A DNA stretch of 64,000 nt. Origin: an uncultured Clostridia bacterium. Lineage in GTDB: Bacteria; Bacillota; Clostridia; Christensenellales; UBA1242. Position numbers and translations under genes: made by a program. Below, in pieces: positions 1-11,143 of the stretch. Each line of letters starts with the position of its first letter. The stretch's first letter is position 1. The DNA is taken from contig CAKVGH010000004.1 in the NCBI GenBank assembly GCA_934747255.1, positions 1 to 64,000 of the forward strand. The letters are read 5' to 3'. Under the pieces are notes generated by a model. The model saw nothing but the letters and a program-made list of their open reading frames with translations. It was not told the origin of the DNA and searched no databases.

Positions 1-2618
1 TTATTTATATTTGTACCAAATGTAATATTTTTAATACTTGTTAATGAACCAAATATACCAATATCATCATTTGCAGCCAACATGATTGTTCCCGGATGCA
101 CAAATGCTATGTCCGTTGATACAGTTGAACTACGATATATATCTAATCCACCTGTAGTTTTACCAGTAAAATAATATCCAGTTGGTGCTGATGCACCTAC
201 TGTTATGCTCGTTATGTCTGTCGAAACCAATGAAATACCAGTTGTTGCATCTGCTACTTGATCTCGCCAATTTTTTTCCAAAAATATTGAACCTGTACTA
301 CTCGCAGTCCATTTAGCATACAAGGTTGTTATATTTGATGAATCGCCTTGTAGAGTGTATTTACCAGCATCAGTAATTACCATAGTCCCAGAAGCACTAG
401 TGCCAGAATATGAGGTGTAGTAGCCACCAAATTCCCAATATCTTTTGGTTGGAGTTGATATTGTTACTGAACCTTCTCCAGATACTGTTGAAACCATTTT
501 TGTGCATGCTGAATCTGTATAATATCTGTTACTTGCAGTGTTGTAGTACAAATTGCTAACAGAACCTGTACCGCCTAAATTATCCAATGCTACAGTTATC
601 ACACTACCTTTTGCAATCCAACCTGCATACAAATTAACTACTGTTATCCCGCCATTTTTGGCATTTAAAGATAGTTTTCCTTGACTATTTATTATCAGTT
701 CACTTGATCTCAATCCATCTGCACCTGATTTAGATTGATAATAACCAGCAAATTGATATGCACTAGCTGTTGGCAATGTAAACGACGATGTCGATACTGC
801 ATCAATTGATGTTGTAACTTGCGAATCTATATATAGATATCCGTCTCCATCTGCATAAATCGTTGTTATGCCCGCATTTGCACTATCAAGATTTTTATTT
901 AATGTTACCGCTTTTGACCATTTGGCTACTAGTGTTTGGCCTTGGATTGATTGCAAATTGCTTTGAGTTAGTGATGCCAAATATCCTGTTGATTTAATTA
1001 CTTGCAAATCATTGTAATAGTAACCGTGGAAGGTATAACCTGTTTTGGTTGGAATCTCTAATTGAGTTTCGGAAGAAAGAACTTCCATTGCGGAGTTGTA
1101 TACTTGATATTCATCAGCCTCACTAAATATGTTATTAACGAACAATGTAGCATTTTCTTCAGTTGAAGAACCATTGTTTGCATCGAGCGTTGTTTTACCT
1201 AAGTATTTATAGTACGCCTCTGCGTATTCGTGTGAATCTTCAAATATCCACTGATTGTTTTCAAATTGAGAAAATTTAACTAAACTGCCATCGCTTGAAA
1301 CAATATTTGAAGATGCAATGTAATCGTTCAAATGTGCTTTAATACCTTTGAAAACATAGCCTTCTTTGTGTAACGAACTCATCAAATTGCCGTCTGCATC
1401 TTGAAGTGATGTTATTTCATTTGATAGGTCAATATTACCATTACTATCAGATTTATACCATTTTGTTCCATATTGCCAAATGTCTGCATATTCACTATTT
1501 ACTGGCAAGCCATATATATGCACTTGACGCTTGATTGGTTTTAACCATATTGTAACAGTGAGCAAATTAGATTGGAGGGAATTATCAACTTCAAAAGTAT
1601 TGTTATATGAATGAATTGTATTTGTTTTAGTTAAAAATGTTGTACTCCTAATTGTTCCAGTTGAATTTTTTTGCATTATATCTAAAGACACACTTCCAAT
1701 ATCATTAGATGAAATTATGTAGCCATTTGGAATATAAACACTATAACTTGAATATTTTGAACCATCTTTGTTAAAGCGAGTTCCTATATACAATTCTCTT
1801 GTGTAAGATTTATCGCCATTAAACAATATACTGCCTTGATAATCTAATTCGAATGAAGAAAATGAAACTTCACTTGTGAAATCAGGAAAAGCACTTCGTG
1901 ACTCGTCATCTTCAAAAATAGCATAAGCACCATCAATTACCGTATTACTTGAAGAATCACGAAATTCTATTGAAAATCTTGTACCAAGATATTTCCAGCG
2001 TGCCACCAACTTAATTGTCTCGTTTTGATGAGATTGTAGCATATCATAAAAATCTTCTTGATTTAATGCAGTTGCAGATCCCAAAAAATATCCGTCAGCA
2101 TCAATTACTTGAAATCCTGCTGGGATAGTTTTATATGTATCACCCTTCTTAAAACTCAAATCATCAACTGTATAGTATCCCAAAAAATTTGAATTTAATT
2201 TTGTTGGAACTGGAACAAGGTTTGTTGATGAAATTTTGCTAGAAGAAGCATAATTTTTATCTAAATACGCACCCGTCACACTCCAATCACGAGTGGTTTT
2301 GGACTCATTCCAAATCTTTGGCCAAAAATCGCCATTTAATTGATTTATTAAAAATTCGTCCCATGTTTCATAGGTTGTCATACTTCTTACATATAAAGTA
2401 GTGCAAGAACTATCGCCACCATTTGCATTAAGTGACAAAGTACTTTTAGCATCTGTTACTGAGTTTTTGTAATTATATGTAAGAGCATCAACTGTTTTGT
2501 GATTAAGGTTTGTGAAAACTCCAAAACCAGTAATTGACAAAACAAGCATACACAAAGCAAATATGATGCTTTTTACTATTCCCGATTTAGAGTTAGTTGA
2601 TTTTTGAAAAATTTGCAT
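1..2618 (-). CDS. Secreted InlB B-repeat surface protein (3' end outside window)
   Basis: The frame stays open from an ATG at 2618 to the left window edge, about 872 codons, so the C-terminus is missing. A GGAGATT Shine-Dalgarno site lies just before the ATG. The first ~35 residues form a signal peptide: Lys-containing start, then a hydrophobic run (IIFALCMLVLSITGFGVF). The rest is Ser/Thr/Asn-rich and repeats a pattern of aromatic-Gly-Tyr-Tyr, a short Leu/Thr stretch, then (A/G)(K/G/R)W at the repeat end (AKWTAS, AGWIAKG, AKWSKA, ARWKYLG). That is the Listeria-Bacteroides InlB B-repeat (Flg_new) family, found in surface proteins of Firmicutes. Whether it carries an LPXTG or membrane anchor cannot be seen. 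Role is probably surface adhesion; this is inference. Confidence 0.8.
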   Translation of the reverse strand, partial: MQIFQKSTNSKSGIVKSIIFALCMLVLSITGFGVFTNLNHKTVDALTYNYKNSVTDAKSTLSLNANGGDSSCTTLYVRSMTTYETWDEFLINQLNGDFWPKIWNESKTTRDWSVTGAYLDKNYASSSKISSTNLVPVPTKLNSNFLGYYTVDDLSFKKGDTYKTIPAGFQVIDADGYFLGSATALNQEDFYDMLQSHQNETIKLVARWKYLGTRFSIEFRDSSSNTVIDGAYAIFEDDESRSAFPDFTSEVSFSSFELDYQGSILFNGDKSYTRELYIGTRFNKDGSKYSSYSVYIPNGYIISSNDIGSVSLDIMQKNSTGTIRSTTFLTKTNTIHSYNNTFEVDNSLQSNLLTVTIWLKPIKRQVHIYGLPVNSEYADIWQYGTKWYKSDSNGNIDLSNEITSLQDADGNLMSSLHKEGYVFKGIKAHLNDYIASSNIVSSDGSLVKFSQFENNQWIFEDSHEYAEAYYKYLGKTTLDANNGSSTEENATLFVNNIFSEADEYQVYNSAMEVLSSETQLEIPTKTGYTFHGYYYNDLQVIKSTGYLASLTQSNLQSIQGQTLVAKWSKAVTLNKNLDSANAGITTIYADGDGYLYIDSQVTTSIDAVSTSSFTLPTASAYQFAGYYQSKSGADGLRSSELIINSQGKLSLNAKNGGITVVNLYAGWIAKGSVITVALDNLGGTGSVSNLYYNTASNRYYTDSACTKMVSTVSGEGSVTISTPTKRYWEFGGYYTSYSGTSASGTMVITDAGKYTLQGDSSNITTLYAKWTASSTGSIFLEKNWRDQVADATTGISLVSTDITSITVGASAPTGYYFTGKTTGGLDIYRSSTVSTDIAFVHPGTIMLAANDDIGIFGSLTSIKNITFGTNIN

Positions 2619-3202
2619 AATAATCTCCATTTTTATTTTGTTCAAGTTTTACAATTTTTATTTGCCCATCGCATTCATATTTAGCAAAATCGCAAGTAGA
2701 AAAATTTGGCAATATTTTATTGTTATTAGTATTATAATATAAATTAAATAATAAGTAAATAGATTAGCGGAACAAAAACAAAAATAAAAATTTTTTTATA
2801 AAAAAAGATGATTACAATTTTTGAAAAACTAAAGCGTAAAATAATAATTTATCAAGCAAATTTTTAACTGAAATTTTTTGCAAAATATCAATTATTTACA
2901 TCACAAAAAGGACTGCGTTTTAAGCAATATTTTTAGTTTACCAGATTAAATCATCAACCCTTGTTTGCAACTATTAGGTGATATAAATATGACAACTTTA
3001 ACAAACACAAATTAAACATAAAAAATTATTTTTCGTTTTGACAAGACAAAAAATATCTATTGTATTTATAAAAAAATATTGGCAGGCAATAAACAAAAAA
3101 ATTCATCTTTTTTTAAGAATAATTTATAGTTAAAGCAAAAAAATGAGCAATGCAAAAATATTAAATCGCAAGTCAAAAATTTACAATTTTTCAAAATTTT
3201 TA
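2619..3202. other. AT-rich intergenic stretch, no gene seen
   Basis: About 580 bases between the surface protein and the uvrA terminator with no credible coding frame and no tRNA-like fold. A TATAAT (complement of 2731-2736) with a TTTACT 17 bases upstream (complement of 2754-2759) could be the promoter of the surface protein; the match is weak. Nothing else recognised. Confidence 0.4.
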
Positions 3203-3256
3203 TAAAAAAAGAGCATTTTTTATGATTTTTTTGCATTTTTTCATAAATTTTTGCTC
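3203..3256 (-). terminator. Rho-independent terminator of uvrA
   Basis: On the minus strand GAGCA...TTTATGA pairs with TCATAAA...TGCTC, with a small internal loop, followed by seven T. It starts about 16 bases after the uvrA stop. Confidence 0.65.
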
Positions 3257-3271
3257 ATTTTTTAATTTTTT

Positions 3272-6088
3272 TTATTTTGATAAAAGCTTTTTAAGATACT
3301 TGCCAGTCCAAGATTTTTCCACCTTAACAATGTCTTCTGGTGTTCCAGTCGCAATAACTTGTCCACCTTCGTTTCCACCTTCTGGCCCAAGGTCAATAAT
3401 ATAGTCAGCAACCTTAATCACATCAAGGTTATGTTCAATTACGATTACCGTGTTATTTTGACCAACTAAACGCTGTAAAATTGCAACTAACTTATCAACA
3501 TCGTAACTTGATAAACCAGTAGTTGGTTCATCTAAAACATAAATCGTTTTACCAGTCGAACGCTTTGCTAGTTCAGTTGCAAGTTTGACTCTTTGTGCTT
3601 CGCCACCTGATAATTCTGTTGCTGGCTGTCCTAGTTTTATATAACCTAGTCCCACATCATATAGTGTTTGCAATTTGTTTTTTATGCTTGGTAGATTTTC
3701 AAAAAAGTTTAAGGCTTCTTCAATTGTCATTTCAAGTACATCGTAAATGCTTTTGCCTTTATACTTAACTTCCAAAGTTTCTCTATTATATCTTCGTCCT
3801 TTACAAACTTCACAAGGAACATAAACATTTGGCAAAAAGTACATTTCTATTTTTTTAATACCATCGCCTTGGCATGACTCACATCTACCGCCCTTAACAT
3901 TAAAACTAAATCTTCCGCTTGTGTAGCCACGCTGTTTTGCATCACTTGTTTTTGCAAATAACTCTCTAATTTGAGTAAACACTCCCGTGTATGTTGCAGG
4001 ATTGCTTCGTGGTGTTCTACCGATAGGACTTTGGTCAATGTTTATAATGTTATCTAATTGTTCAAGTCCTTCTATACTCGAATATTTACCTTCCACCATT
4101 TTTGACTTATTAAGTTTATTAGACAATGCAGGAACGAGTGTGGTGTTTATCAATGTACTTTTGCCACTACCACTAACTCCTGTTACCGCAGTCAATACAC
4201 CAAGTGGAAATTTTACCGAAATATTTTTCAAGTTATTTGATTTAGCATTTTTAAGAGTAATAAACCCTTTTGGCCGTTTTCGTGAAGATGGTACTTCGAT
4301 TTTGCATTCACCTGTTAAATATTTTGCCGTAATAGAATTAGGACATTTTTTTACTTCTTCAACTGTTCCACACGCAACAACTTCTCCACCGTGTACACCA
4401 GCAAGTGGCCCTATATCAACAAGATAATCTGCTGACAAAATGGTATCTTCGTCGTGTTCTACAACGATAAGGGTGTTTCCCAAATCACGCAAATTCTTCA
4501 GTGCTTGCAAAAGCCTATCATTATCTCTTTGATGCAAACCAATACTTGGCTCATCAAGAATGTATAGCACCCCCACAAGTCCGCTTCCAATTTGAGTAGC
4601 AAGTCTAATTCGCTGACTTTCTCCACCAGACAAAGTACCAGCCATACGGCTCAATGTTAAATAGCCCAATCCAACATTTTTCAAAAATTCTAGTCTTTTT
4701 TGCACTTCTTTTAAGATATTTTCTGCAATTTTGGCTTGAATTTTAGATAAATTTAGATTTTTCAAAAATTCTATTAGTTCAACAACGCTTTTTTCCGTCA
4801 TCTCCGTAATGTTAATTCCACCAACTTTAATAGCCAAAACTTCTGGTTTCAAACGCTTGCCGTGACATTTTGGACATTCGGTTTCAACCATATACTTTTC
4901 AATTTCAGTTTTAACATAATCGCTTGTAGTTTGACCATATCTTCGTTTTAAGTTGTTCATCACTCCTTCAAACGAACGATTGAATGAGCCTGTAAATGTT
5001 CCCGAACTATACTCGACTGTTATTTTCTCGCCATCATTACCATATAACAGCATATTCAAAATATTTTTTGGCAAATCTTTAACAGGTGTATCAAGACTAA
5101 ACTTATATTTTTTTGACAATGCAATAAAGTTGCTTTTGGCTATTTGAGCAATGTCCATATTCCAACCCGTAATCTGCAACGCGCCTTCGTTTAGGCTTCT
5201 ATTGGCATCGCCAATCACAAGTTTTTCGTCCAACTCTCGTTTTATACCCAAACCCAAACACTCTTCGCAAGCACCAAATGGACTATTAAAACTAAATAGT
5301 CTTGGCGAAATTTCAGGCAAACTATATCCACACGAACTGCAAGCATAATTATTTGAAAATTGAGTTTCCTTTCCATCATTATCAATAATTACATTACCAC
5401 CAGAAAGTTTTGTAGCCGTTTCAATAGATTCTGTAAGTCTTGATAAAATATCAGTTTTAATTACAAGCCTATCAACTACAACATAAATATTATGTTTTTT
5501 ATTTTTTTCAAGTTCAATTTCTTCATCAAGCGTATGATAAACGCCATCTATTTTTACTCTTGCATAGCCTTGCTTTTGGTAATCTTCTAGTTCTTTTTTG
5601 TACTGACCTTTTTTTTGCGAAACAACTGGCGATAGAATAATCACTTTTTGTCCTTCGCCCAGCGCCATAATTTTGTCAGCAATTTGGTCTATCGTTTGAC
5701 TAGAAATTGGCTTATTACAATGTGGACAAAATGGCTCGCCAACATTAGCATATAATAGCCTTAAATAATCGTAAATCTCCGTCACTGTTCCCACCGTTGA
5801 ACGAGGGTTTTGATTGGTTGTTTTTTGGTCTATCGCAATGCTTGGAGACAACCCTGTTATACTCTCAACATTTGGCTTTTGGACTTGTCCCAAAAACTGC
5901 CTAGCATAACTAGACAAACTTTCCATAAATTTTCGTTGACCTTCGGCAAAAATTGTGTCAAAAGCAAGAGTCGATTTTCCACTTCCACTAACGCCAGTAA
6001 ACACAATAAGTTTGTTCCTTGGCAAAGTTAGATTTATGTTTTTCAAGTTGTTTTCCTTTGCACCAGTAATTACAATTTTATCGTCCAT
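3272..6088 (-). CDS. uvrA: Excinuclease ABC subunit UvrA
   Basis: DNA damage sensor of nucleotide excision repair; the UvrA dimer binds lesions and loads UvrB. The 938 residues match the usual length. Two ABC ATPase modules are visible, each with a GVSGSGKST Walker A and an LSGGE signature (LSGGESQRIRLA, LSGGEAQRVKLA). Zinc-binding cysteine pairs are present in CPHC, CSSC...CEEC and CESC...CEVC. The start ATG has GGGAG upstream. It lies 137 bases downstream of uvrB on the same strand, the usual uvrBA order. A GAACATAT half-site lies upstream but no full Firmicute LexA box (GAAC-N4-GTTC) was seen. Confidence 0.97.
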   Translation of the reverse strand: MDDKIVITGAKENNLKNINLTLPRNKLIVFTGVSGSGKSTLAFDTIFAEGQRKFMESLSSYARQFLGQVQKPNVESITGLSPSIAIDQKTTNQNPRSTVGTVTEIYDYLRLLYANVGEPFCPHCNKPISSQTIDQIADKIMALGEGQKVIILSPVVSQKKGQYKKELEDYQKQGYARVKIDGVYHTLDEEIELEKNKKHNIYVVVDRLVIKTDILSRLTESIETATKLSGGNVIIDNDGKETQFSNNYACSSCGYSLPEISPRLFSFNSPFGACEECLGLGIKRELDEKLVIGDANRSLNEGALQITGWNMDIAQIAKSNFIALSKKYKFSLDTPVKDLPKNILNMLLYGNDGEKITVEYSSGTFTGSFNRSFEGVMNNLKRRYGQTTSDYVKTEIEKYMVETECPKCHGKRLKPEVLAIKVGGINITEMTEKSVVELIEFLKNLNLSKIQAKIAENILKEVQKRLEFLKNVGLGYLTLSRMAGTLSGGESQRIRLATQIGSGLVGVLYILDEPSIGLHQRDNDRLLQALKNLRDLGNTLIVVEHDEDTILSADYLVDIGPLAGVHGGEVVACGTVEEVKKCPNSITAKYLTGECKIEVPSSRKRPKGFITLKNAKSNNLKNISVKFPLGVLTAVTGVSGSGKSTLINTTLVPALSNKLNKSKMVEGKYSSIEGLEQLDNIINIDQSPIGRTPRSNPATYTGVFTQIRELFAKTSDAKQRGYTSGRFSFNVKGGRCESCQGDGIKKIEMYFLPNVYVPCEVCKGRRYNRETLEVKYKGKSIYDVLEMTIEEALNFFENLPSIKNKLQTLYDVGLGYIKLGQPATELSGGEAQRVKLATELAKRSTGKTIYVLDEPTTGLSSYDVDKLVAILQRLVGQNNTVIVIEHNLDVIKVADYIIDLGPEGGNEGGQVIATGTPEDIVKVEKSWTGKYLKKLLSK

Positions 6089-6225
6089 TTTTTATCTCCC
6101 AGTTGTTTTATATATGTTCATATTTACATATTTTTTAGTTTTTTTATTAAAAAATCAGGTTTTTTTTCGTTTTTTAGTGCTTTTTTTTATAATTTTTGAA
6201 AATTTTTTATAAAATTCAAACTTTT

Positions 6226-8217
6226 CTACTTTTTATTTTTTGATGACATTTTATCAAATTTTTTTACTTTTTCTTGCAAAGATTGAAGTTCTAAAATTTG
6301 GTCTCTCAACAAAATTGCCTTTTCAAAATCGAGATTTTTAGAAGCGATTTTCATAAGCGAAGATAACTTTTCAATCTGTGAAGGAATGTTCTTTTCGTCC
6401 ACTTTTTGAGCGTCTACTTTACTTGAAATTTCCAATGTATTTTTTATGTCTTTTATGATAGTTTTTGGAGTAATATTATGAGCAATATTGTACTCATTTT
6501 GTATTGCTCTTCTTCGATTAGTTTCGCCTATTGCTCTTTTCATACTATCAGTCATTGTATCGGCATACATAATAACCTTTGCTTCGGCATTTCTTGCTGC
6601 TCTACCAATGGTTTGAATTAGTGAAGTTTCGCTTCTCAAAAAGCCTTCCTTATCAGCATCTAAAATTGCAACTAATTTTGTTTCTGGAATATCAAGTCCT
6701 TCACGAAGCAAGTTGATTCCAACAACAATATCACACTCTTTTTTTCGCAAACTATTGATTATGTCAATTCGTTCCAAAGTATCAATTTCGCTATGCAAGT
6801 ATTTTACCTTAAAGCCATAATTCGTCAAATAATCAGTCAAACTTTCGCTCATCTTTTTAGTGAGTGTTGTAACTAAAATTCTGCCATCATTTTCGATTGT
6901 CTTTTTAATTTCTCCAACCAAATCGTCAATTTGATTTTTTATTGGTCTAACTTCAACTAATGGGTCAAGTAGTCCCGTAGGTCTAATGATTTGTTCCACA
7001 ACTTGCGATGCCTGTGATAATTCATACTTGCTTGGGGTTGCTGAAACATATACTGCTTGTCCTATTCTCTCATTAAACTCATCAAATGTGAGCGGTCTAT
7101 TATCAAATGCAGATTTCATTCTAAATCCGTATTCAACCAAGTTTGTTTTCCTTGCTCTATCTCCATTGTACATTGCCCTAACTTGTGGCAAAGTCATGTG
7201 GCTTTCGTCAACAAAGAGCAAAAAGTCATCAGGAAAATAGTCTAACAATGTGAAAGGTGCTTCCCCGACATTTCTACCATCAAAATATCTAGAATAGTTT
7301 TCTATTCCGTTACAATAGCCCATTTCTCGCATCATTTCCAAGTCATAGTGCGTTCGTTGATTCAATCTCTCCGCTTCAAGTAGTTTTCCGCTAGATTTTA
7401 AGTCTTCAACTTCTTTTTCCGCATCTCTCTCGATATCTTTTAGCACATTTTCAAGTTTTTCACTGCCTACTGCATAGTGAGTGGCAGGAAATAGCACCAA
7501 GTGTGACAAATTGCAAACTGTTTTACCTGTGACTACTTCGATTTCCTTTATACTCTCAACTTCATCGCCAAAAAACTCAATTCGATATGCTCTTTCGCTT
7601 GAATATGATGGTATAACATCAACAATGTCTCCGTGAACCCTAAATGTAGCACGCTTCAAATCTATATCGTTTCTCTCGTACTGAATTTCTACCATTCGTC
7701 TTATCAACTCATCTCGTGGCATTGTCATATTTGGTCTTAAACTAATTCGCAATGAAGAATACTCTTCTGGACTTCCCATACCATAAATACAACTAACACT
7801 TGACACTATGATAACATCTCGTCTTTCCATTAACGCACAAGTGGCAGAATGTCTTAACTTGTCAATTTCATCATTTATGCTCATATCTTTTTCGATATAA
7901 GTATCACTTGAAACAATGTATGCTTCTGGTTGATAATAATCATAATAAGATACAAAATATTCAACAGCATTGTTTGGAAAAAACTCTCTAAACTCATTAC
8001 AAAGTTGAGCGGCGAGTGTCTTGTTATGAGCAAGTACTAGGGTTGGACGATTTACTTTTGCGATGACATTTGCCATAGTAAAAGTTTTACCGCTACCAGT
8101 AACACCTAATAATACTTGTGATTTCAATCCATCATTTATACCTTCCACCAACTTTTCAATCGCTTGTGGTTGGTCGCCCGTTGGCTTATATTTACTTTGT
8201 AAATCAAATTTCTCCAT
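6226..8217 (-). CDS. uvrB: Excinuclease ABC subunit UvrB
   Basis: Helicase-like damage verification subunit that hands the lesion to UvrC. The start at 8217 gives [20 protein letters not shown], the normal UvrB N-terminus; the frame is open further upstream but that part is AT-rich and crosses a terminator. Walker A GVTGSGKT is at about residues 38-45; the [11 protein letters not shown] hairpin region, the DESH box and the helicase motif QTIGRAARN follow; a C-terminal UVR domain for UvrC contact ends the 663-residue protein. No SD is visible. A TATAAT ends six bases before the ATG, which suggests a leaderless message. Confidence 0.96.
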   Translation of the reverse strand: MEKFDLQSKYKPTGDQPQAIEKLVEGINDGLKSQVLLGVTGSGKTFTMANVIAKVNRPTLVLAHNKTLAAQLCNEFREFFPNNAVEYFVSYYDYYQPEAYIVSSDTYIEKDMSINDEIDKLRHSATCALMERRDVIIVSSVSCIYGMGSPEEYSSLRISLRPNMTMPRDELIRRMVEIQYERNDIDLKRATFRVHGDIVDVIPSYSSERAYRIEFFGDEVESIKEIEVVTGKTVCNLSHLVLFPATHYAVGSEKLENVLKDIERDAEKEVEDLKSSGKLLEAERLNQRTHYDLEMMREMGYCNGIENYSRYFDGRNVGEAPFTLLDYFPDDFLLFVDESHMTLPQVRAMYNGDRARKTNLVEYGFRMKSAFDNRPLTFDEFNERIGQAVYVSATPSKYELSQASQVVEQIIRPTGLLDPLVEVRPIKNQIDDLVGEIKKTIENDGRILVTTLTKKMSESLTDYLTNYGFKVKYLHSEIDTLERIDIINSLRKKECDIVVGINLLREGLDIPETKLVAILDADKEGFLRSETSLIQTIGRAARNAEAKVIMYADTMTDSMKRAIGETNRRRAIQNEYNIAHNITPKTIIKDIKNTLEISSKVDAQKVDEKNIPSQIEKLSSLMKIASKNLDFEKAILLRDQILELQSLQEKVKKFDKMSSKNKK

Positions 8218-8382
8218 ATATAAATTATAACACTTTTTATCCTTTTTAATATAATACATTAAGCCCAAAAAATATTTTTTATAAATTTGGAATTTATTAA
8301 ACTTTTCGCAAAAAATATGATTGTAAAAAAATTTATGACGAACAATAATAGCAAAGTAAATATGACAATGGTGTGTCAAACT

Positions 8383-8414
8383 AAAAAAATCTTGCAAGTT
8401 TAATCACAAGATTT
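8383..8414 (-). terminator. Terminator downstream of metalloprotease cluster
   Basis: On the minus strand AAATCTTG and CAAGATTT flank a 12-base loop and are followed by a T run. It separates the protease genes from uvrB and argues against the longer uvrB frame being translated. Confidence 0.6.
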
Positions 8415-8519
8415 ATTTCTAATATATTTTTATAAAATAATTACTTATATAAGTTTTTTTATTTTTTTATCAATTTTTTTCAAGTTTTTCGTTATTTTTT
8501 TATGATTTTTTTGAAAAAA

Positions 8520-9326
8520 TTAACAAATAAATTCATTTTCGCTTGCTGAAACCTGATTAAAATAAGTGTCTTTAATCTTTTGATAATTTACTTTAACTGG
8601 CTTTTTAATTTTTGCATAGCCTGTATTTTTCGGCGAATAAACTGTATTTAATGCCACCTTTTCGTTAAACGATAAGTCCTTATTTCCGCAATCGGTATAG
8701 TACATTAAATAGTCCATATACTCGTCATCTATCAAATCAGTAAAGCCCAAACAATGCATAAGTTCATGCTTTATTATTGATGAACAATTTTTTGAATTAC
8801 TATCTATATCTTTGGTGTTAAGATACAAGTTTACAGGATATGTTATTTTTCCAGAGAAAGCATTTGCCCTAATATTAGCAAATCCGTAACTATCATCAAC
8901 AATACTTTGGTCACGAATATCAGTATATGATTTTATGTTTATAGATTTATTCATATCACGGTCACTAAACGATACTGTAAAGTCGATACCTTTTGCAACA
9001 TCATCGAGTTCGCTAATACCCTTTAATATTTGGTTTAATTGTTCTCTATTAAAACACTTTTTTATGTTAAGATTTACTGTTCCATTACTTATTGGCAATG
9101 TTACTGGAATATTGAACGCATTGTTTACAAATAATTCTTGATTAACACCTTCAAACCTTTTTGAACACTCTGCTTTTGAACCAATAATATTTGCACATAG
9201 AGTGATTAAAATAGAGTATGTAAGTACAGAAAATGCTCTATCTGCCCTTTTTTCAATTTTAGTTTTTAATGCGTATTTTTGTGGAATTCTACTCATTCGA
9301 GTTTCTGTATCAATTTTGTTTTTCAT
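8520..9326 (-). CDS. Membrane-anchored metzincin-like metalloprotease, copy 1
   Basis: 268 residues. A charged N-terminus and one transmembrane segment (about residues 31-52) place the rest outside the cell. [11 protein letters not shown] at about 187-197 fits the metzincin zinc motif HExxHxxGxxD, and LMYY at about 207-210 could be the Met-turn that follows it in this clan. The family resembles matrixin/snapalysin-type peptidases, but I cannot name a subfamily. It is the last of three tandem paralogues (8520-11143), all sharing the pattern F-E-x-V-N-x-(E/D)-L-F, INIKSY and the zinc motif. Substrate unknown. SD AAAGGA precedes the ATG. Confidence 0.75.
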   Translation of the reverse strand: MKNKIDTETRMSRIPQKYALKTKIEKRADRAFSVLTYSILITLCANIIGSKAECSKRFEGVNQELFVNNAFNIPVTLPISNGTVNLNIKKCFNREQLNQILKGISELDDVAKGIDFTVSFSDRDMNKSINIKSYTDIRDQSIVDDSYGFANIRANAFSGKITYPVNLYLNTKDIDSNSKNCSSIIKHELMHCLGFTDLIDDEYMDYLMYYTDCGNKDLSFNEKVALNTVYSPKNTGYAKIKKPVKVNYQKIKDTYFNQVSASENEFIC

Positions 9327-9423
9327 TTTTATATATAGTCCTTTTGAATGATTTTAATAAAATTTAATTATTTTTTATAATATTTCATTAAAATAAAGAA
9401 ATTTTTTACATTTTTCAATCTAT

Positions 9424-10188
9424 TTACTTGCTTTCTGTTTCTAATTCTTCCAATTCAAGATTTTCATTATCTCTTTTATAGATTATTTTTGTTGGCTTTT
9501 CCACTTGAACGAGCCCCGTTCTTTTTGGCGAATAAACTGTATTAAGTGCTTCCAATTCTTCTTCCGCAAGTGGCTTATAATAGCCACTTTCGCCATAATA
9601 CATTATGCTATCTTCATACTTGTCGGCATAAAGGTCAGCAAAACCAAAACAATGCAACAATTCGTGTCTAACAACAGTGTTAAAATCAGCACCATAAAAT
9701 TCTATATCTTCAGTATTTATATAAAGATTTATAGGATAAACAATTTTTGCTGTGTAATTATTTACAAAAAATTCGGTATAGCCCAAAGTTTCCATTCTAA
9801 TATCATCATTTTTAATGTAATCGTAAGACTTTATGTTTATTGATTTTTTAATATCTTTATCTTCAAACGAAACATCAAAATCAATACCTTCGGCTTCAAT
9901 ATCCAAATCTTCAATCGCTTCCACTATTTCATCAACTTCATCTTGTGAAAAACAATCTCTAATGTTCAAATTAACTTTACCATTTTTTACTGGCAACACC
10001 GCTGGCACATTAAAAATAGTTTTTCTAAATAAATCTTTATTTACATTTTCAAAGCGTTTGTCAGTAATTTTTTTTGACACAAGCAAAGTTGTTCCTATCG
10101 TTATAATAATACCCAAACTAACGCAATTTGATATTGCAACCAATTTGTTATGCTTACGCTTTTTTACTTCCTTTTTTTCATTTTCCAT
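9424..10188 (-). CDS. Membrane-anchored metzincin-like metalloprotease, copy 2
   Basis: 254 residues, paralogue of its two neighbours. A transmembrane segment lies at about residues 16-38. The zinc motif is HELLHCFGFAD (about 175-185) followed by SIMYYGE as Met-turn candidate. The middle part is more acidic than in the other copies. The C-terminus ends in a Glu-rich tail. The glutamate of HExxH is kept, so it is predicted active. The 97-base gap to copy 1 and 142-base gap to copy 3 have no strong terminator, so co-transcription is possible. Confidence 0.74.
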   Translation of the reverse strand: MENEKKEVKKRKHNKLVAISNCVSLGIIITIGTTLLVSKKITDKRFENVNKDLFRKTIFNVPAVLPVKNGKVNLNIRDCFSQDEVDEIVEAIEDLDIEAEGIDFDVSFEDKDIKKSINIKSYDYIKNDDIRMETLGYTEFFVNNYTAKIVYPINLYINTEDIEFYGADFNTVVRHELLHCFGFADLYADKYEDSIMYYGESGYYKPLAEEELEALNTVYSPKRTGLVQVEKPTKIIYKRDNENLELEELETESK

Positions 10189-10330
10189 AGTTAAATCCTA
10201 ATTTTTTTATAAATTTTATAAAAAAACACTAATTTTTAATCATTTTTTTATAATTTTTATCAAGAATGATATAAAACAAATTATAAATCGCTATATGTTT
10301 CATAACTTTTTATGTAAATTAAACTAGTTT

Positions 10331-11143
10331 TTAATACGCCAATTCTTCTTCCGCTATCAATTTTTTAGTATCAACATCTTCATTATAATGATATCTAATT
10401 TCTGTTGGCTTTTCAACTGTTACAAGACCAGTTTTTTCTGGTGAATAGATTTTGTTTAGTGCATCATATTCGTCTTGCGTTAACTCCTTAAAATAGCCCA
10501 AATCTGTGTGCAACATTAAATAATCTTTATACTTTGAATGATCTCTTAAATCTGTAAAGCCCAAGCAATGCATCAGTTCGTGTCTTACAACATTGTTCAA
10601 ATTTGCACCATAATACTCTATTTTTTCTGTATTCAAATATACCGTTAGTGGATAGCAAAGTTTTGCAGTAAAATTATTTTTATAAATATCTGCATAACCA
10701 AAAGAAAGTTCTTTTTCACTTGGGTCAATAAAATCATAAGACTTAATGTTAATTGACTTTTCCACATCTTCGTCAGTATAAGAAACATTAAATTCAATAC
10801 CTTTTGCATCAAAATCTAACTTTTCTATTCCTGCCTTAATTTCATGAAGTTGGGTATCTGTAAAACAATCAATAATATTAAGGTTTACTACACCATTTTT
10901 TATAGGTAATACCACAGGAACATCAAATGTTGTTTTTTGAAAAAGTTCTGTGTTCACACCTTCAAAGTTTTTCATTGCCACTTTTTTTGATATAATGGTC
11001 GATGATACCGCACCAACTGAAAGAACAATGCTAATTGTTAAAGCCAAATCACCAACATCAAATTTGTGTTTTTTCTTGCTTTTTGACTTTACATATTCAT
11101 CATCTGCTATTTTGGAAGATAATTTTTTAGTTGTTTTTTTCAT
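10331..11143 (-). CDS. Membrane-anchored metzincin-like metalloprotease, copy 3
   Basis: 270 residues; Lys-rich N-terminus, transmembrane segment at about 32-52, zinc motif [11 protein letters not shown] (about 188-198), then DYLMLHTD with the Met-turn candidate. The ATG overlaps the last codons of rplI by 17 bases and has GAGG inside the rplI coding sequence as its SD, so translation is probably coupled to ribosomal protein L9. A later in-frame Met exists but only after the transmembrane segment has begun, so the overlapping start is preferred. Confidence 0.75.
   Translation of the reverse strand: MKKTTKKLSSKIADDEYVKSKSKKKHKFDVGDLALTISIVLSVGAVSSTIISKKVAMKNFEGVNTELFQKTTFDVPVVLPIKNGVVNLNIIDCFTDTQLHEIKAGIEKLDFDAKGIEFNVSYTDEDVEKSINIKSYDFIDPSEKELSFGYADIYKNNFTAKLCYPLTVYLNTEKIEYYGANLNNVVRHELMHCLGFTDLRDHSKYKDYLMLHTDLGYFKELTQDEYDALNKIYSPEKTGLVTVEKPTEIRYHYNEDVDTKKLIAEEELAY

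Noticed and set aside
3222..6212. Several plus-strand frames inside uvrA
   Set aside because: No SD, no homology and antisense to a conserved gene.
6089..6225. LexA box upstream of uvrA
   Set aside because: Only the half site GAACATAT is present; the GTTC half is missing.
8218..8397. 60-codon N-terminal extension of uvrB in the open frame
   Set aside because: It is AT-rich, has no UvrB homology, runs up against a terminator, and the conserved UvrB start MEKFDL is at 8217.
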